DNA of 64,000 nt from Marchantia polymorpha subsp. ruderalis. Taxonomy: Eukaryota > Streptophyta > Marchantiopsida > Marchantiales > Marchantiaceae. The position numbers were made by a program, and so were the translations under genes. The stretch spans positions 7,462,501 through 7,526,500 of the forward strand of contig AP031356.1 of assembly GCA_037833965.1 (NCBI GenBank), in the 5' to 3' direction. Position 1 is the first letter of the stretch, and every line of letters begins with the position of its first letter. Shown here one piece after another: positions 62,470-64,000 of this stretch. Below the pieces are notes generated by a model. The model worked only from the letters and a program-made list of their open reading frames with translations. It did not search any database and was not told the DNA's origin.

Positions 62470-62610
62470 CCGGAATATGATGTTGGTATACTCATATTGT
62501 GAGGAAGAAGTGCGGGTATGTTGCACACAATATATTAACTAAACCTCTTGTCATGTTTTAACATGACAGGAGGCTAATGAATTTCGACCTGAGGACGTCC
62601 ATTACTTGCC
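62470..62610 (+). mobile_element. Ty1/copia retrotransposon fossil, tail end
   Basis: A short stretch resembles the ADILTKPL-type tail of a copia polyprotein, followed by an AGGAGG purine stretch. It is a broken fragment, and its first part falls inside the outer edge of the thaumatin arm. Confidence 0.45.
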
Positions 62611-63810
62611 TTTGTGGAAAAAAAAAAGCATAATCTCCTCTGTTTATGGAAATTCTACTCACCGTACTCAAACCACTAACTAGTTCTGGCCCGTCACTCC
62701 GAAGGATCTTGACGAATATCTGTGGCATGTTCATATCAAAACATGGATTCGGTGGCACTTAACTTTAACGAAATGACGTTATCAAGGCATTGAAATTGTT
62801 ATGCAACAAATCTCGCAAAGATCTGATGTATTGATATATATCATCCTTGTACACATTAGACTGAAGAAATACAAGAAATAGCTTTCATTCTTTCTTCAGA
62901 TGGAGGAAACTTCTATCGCTATTAAATATTTTATGGTGCTTAAGTGACTGTCACTTCACTTGGGTTCAGCAGATATATATCTCTAAAGTTTTGAAATATT
63001 CACCAATGAATTTCCTGGTTTTTTATCAAGATCTAGTTTATCATGGGAATCCCAATTTTTTGTGGTTGTCATTTGAAGCTTTGTTTTCACCGTTGTCATC
63101 TAGTTTCTGTAAACGAATGTAAATGACATCAGAAAGGTGTAAAGTGCTAAAAAAATGTTACAGAGATACAGCTATAAATCAGAAATTTCGATTCCTATAT
63201 CATCATATTAAAGGGATTCGACTCATAAAGGGCAGTGGTAAACCCTGGGGTTCTATCTTCTTGAAAGGAATCGAGCTCATGGAGCCAGATCTGTTGTGAA
63301 ACGGCATGGCGAGAACGGTGAAAAATGTAAGCTGTACAACTCTAATATGTTTTATCCATCCGTTGACTTGGAATCGTCTGCATGACAAGGAGTGCATGCC
63401 AATATACACTCTGGGTGAATCCAGACAAGGACCTCGTCCTCCTATAGACGTTGGACCCACGAGATACCAGCAGCTGACTTCACTTGGGAAGTACAAGGAT
63501 CTACTTCAAGTTCTTATTCTTTCAAAACATTTGAAATGTAATCTACGTTATAGTGCGATCAATAAGTCCAGTAAATCCGTAATTTCGACCGATTCAAAAT
63601 TCAAGCTCGCAATCGAAGATAAACAGACATGCGTTTGCATCTGTTTCCCAGCTACTAGCCTCAACGTGTCTTTCATGGGCGAGATCTGGAGTCCAACGGT
63701 CTAATCCGATGGACTCGCAATGTGGGAGAGCGAGACTTGCAATCGGGAGCATCGGGAGACGAGGTGAGACGAGGTGCTACGACTCCGTGCGTTAAACCTC
63801 TACGCCCTAA
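62611..63810. other. Unassigned DNA
   Basis: Mixed to AT-rich. A 132-codon plus-strand frame at 63306-63704 begins at an ATG and is unusually long for the region, but its product (basic, several cysteines) matches nothing known to me and is not called a gene. Confidence 0.45.
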
Positions 63811-63938
63811 CGGTCTTCACGTGTGTGAACTGGCACTTGCAATACGAGAAGTTCTTGTCCGGTCTCTGGCAATTCGGTCTTCACATGCGCGAATTGGCAC
63901 TGGCAATACGAGAAGTTCTTGTTCAGTCTCTGTCAATT
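63811..63938. repeat. 64-bp tandem duplication
   Basis: Two adjacent units starting CGGTCTTCAC at 63811 and 63875, sharing GGCAATACGAGAAGTTCTTG-type sequence with a few differences. Confidence 0.85.
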
Positions 63939-64000
63939 CGAATGGTGACAAGTTGTCTTTGCCGAAGGGTTGTCTATTACATCGCCAAAGATGTCTTCGC

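Larger units (their letters stand above)
60295..62540. repeat. Right arm of large inverted duplication
   Basis: Reverse-complement partner of 52880-55115, with the same gene, TATA box and flanks. Coordinates of matching points in the two arms sum to about 115,410-115,415, so few net indels have accumulated; one is a 14-bp insertion just after the stop codon in this arm. Confidence 0.9.

Noticed and set aside
1-64000. tRNA, rRNA or CRISPR arrays
   Set aside because: No tRNA-like box B with matching stems, no rRNA sequence and no spaced short repeats of CRISPR type were noticed; a covariance-model scan was not possible.

Overview
The window looks like nuclear DNA of a land plant. It carries spliced genes for plant-type proteins (a Mediator subunit 20, a fasciclin-like arabinogalactan protein, two thaumatin-like proteins) and a fossil of a class III peroxidase, a family confined to the plant lineage. 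Introns have ordinary GT..AG borders. Wide spacing, moderately GC-rich single-copy stretches without long ORFs, and blocks of very AT-rich transposon debris would fit a bryophyte, perhaps a liverwort, but that is inference; the species cannot be fixed from the sequence.

Layout. 1-5.5 kb: no convincing gene. 5.5-11.7 kb: a five-exon minus-strand gene for an armadillo-repeat protein of about 1,511 residues. 14.3-17.1 kb: minus-strand MED20 in five exons, the first coding exon only 14 nt long. 17.8-30 kb: AT-rich repeat terrain with a decayed hAT transposon, Ty1/copia fossils (one holding a 57-bp tandem array) and a truncated class III peroxidase pseudogene. 30-42 kb: mixed-composition DNA with only weak gene candidates and a GTAC-rich stretch. 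42.4-44.7 kb: a two-exon plus-strand fasciclin-like arabinogalactan protein with signal peptide and GPI-anchor signal. 44.7-51 kb: non-coding, becoming AT-rich, with a partial copy of a DNA transposon. 51.5-52.9 kb: the 3' part of a LINE on the minus strand with an internal 98-bp tandem array of alternating A and B units.

52.9-62.5 kb is the most distinctive part: an inverted duplication with arms of about 2.2 kb, each carrying an intact four-exon thaumatin-like gene with promoter, transcribed divergently. The predicted proteins are identical by eye, yet the end of intron 2 differs at about one base in ten, which points to gene conversion or uneven constraint. The spacer holds a third, decayed thaumatin-like exon and a 2.8-kb DNA element with inverted termini of about 125 bp.

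The four intact gene types (ARM scaffold, Mediator, cell-surface FLA, secreted TLP) have no evident shared pathway. All splice models were made by hand from reading frame, splice signals and family resemblance; no database search or transcript evidence was available.
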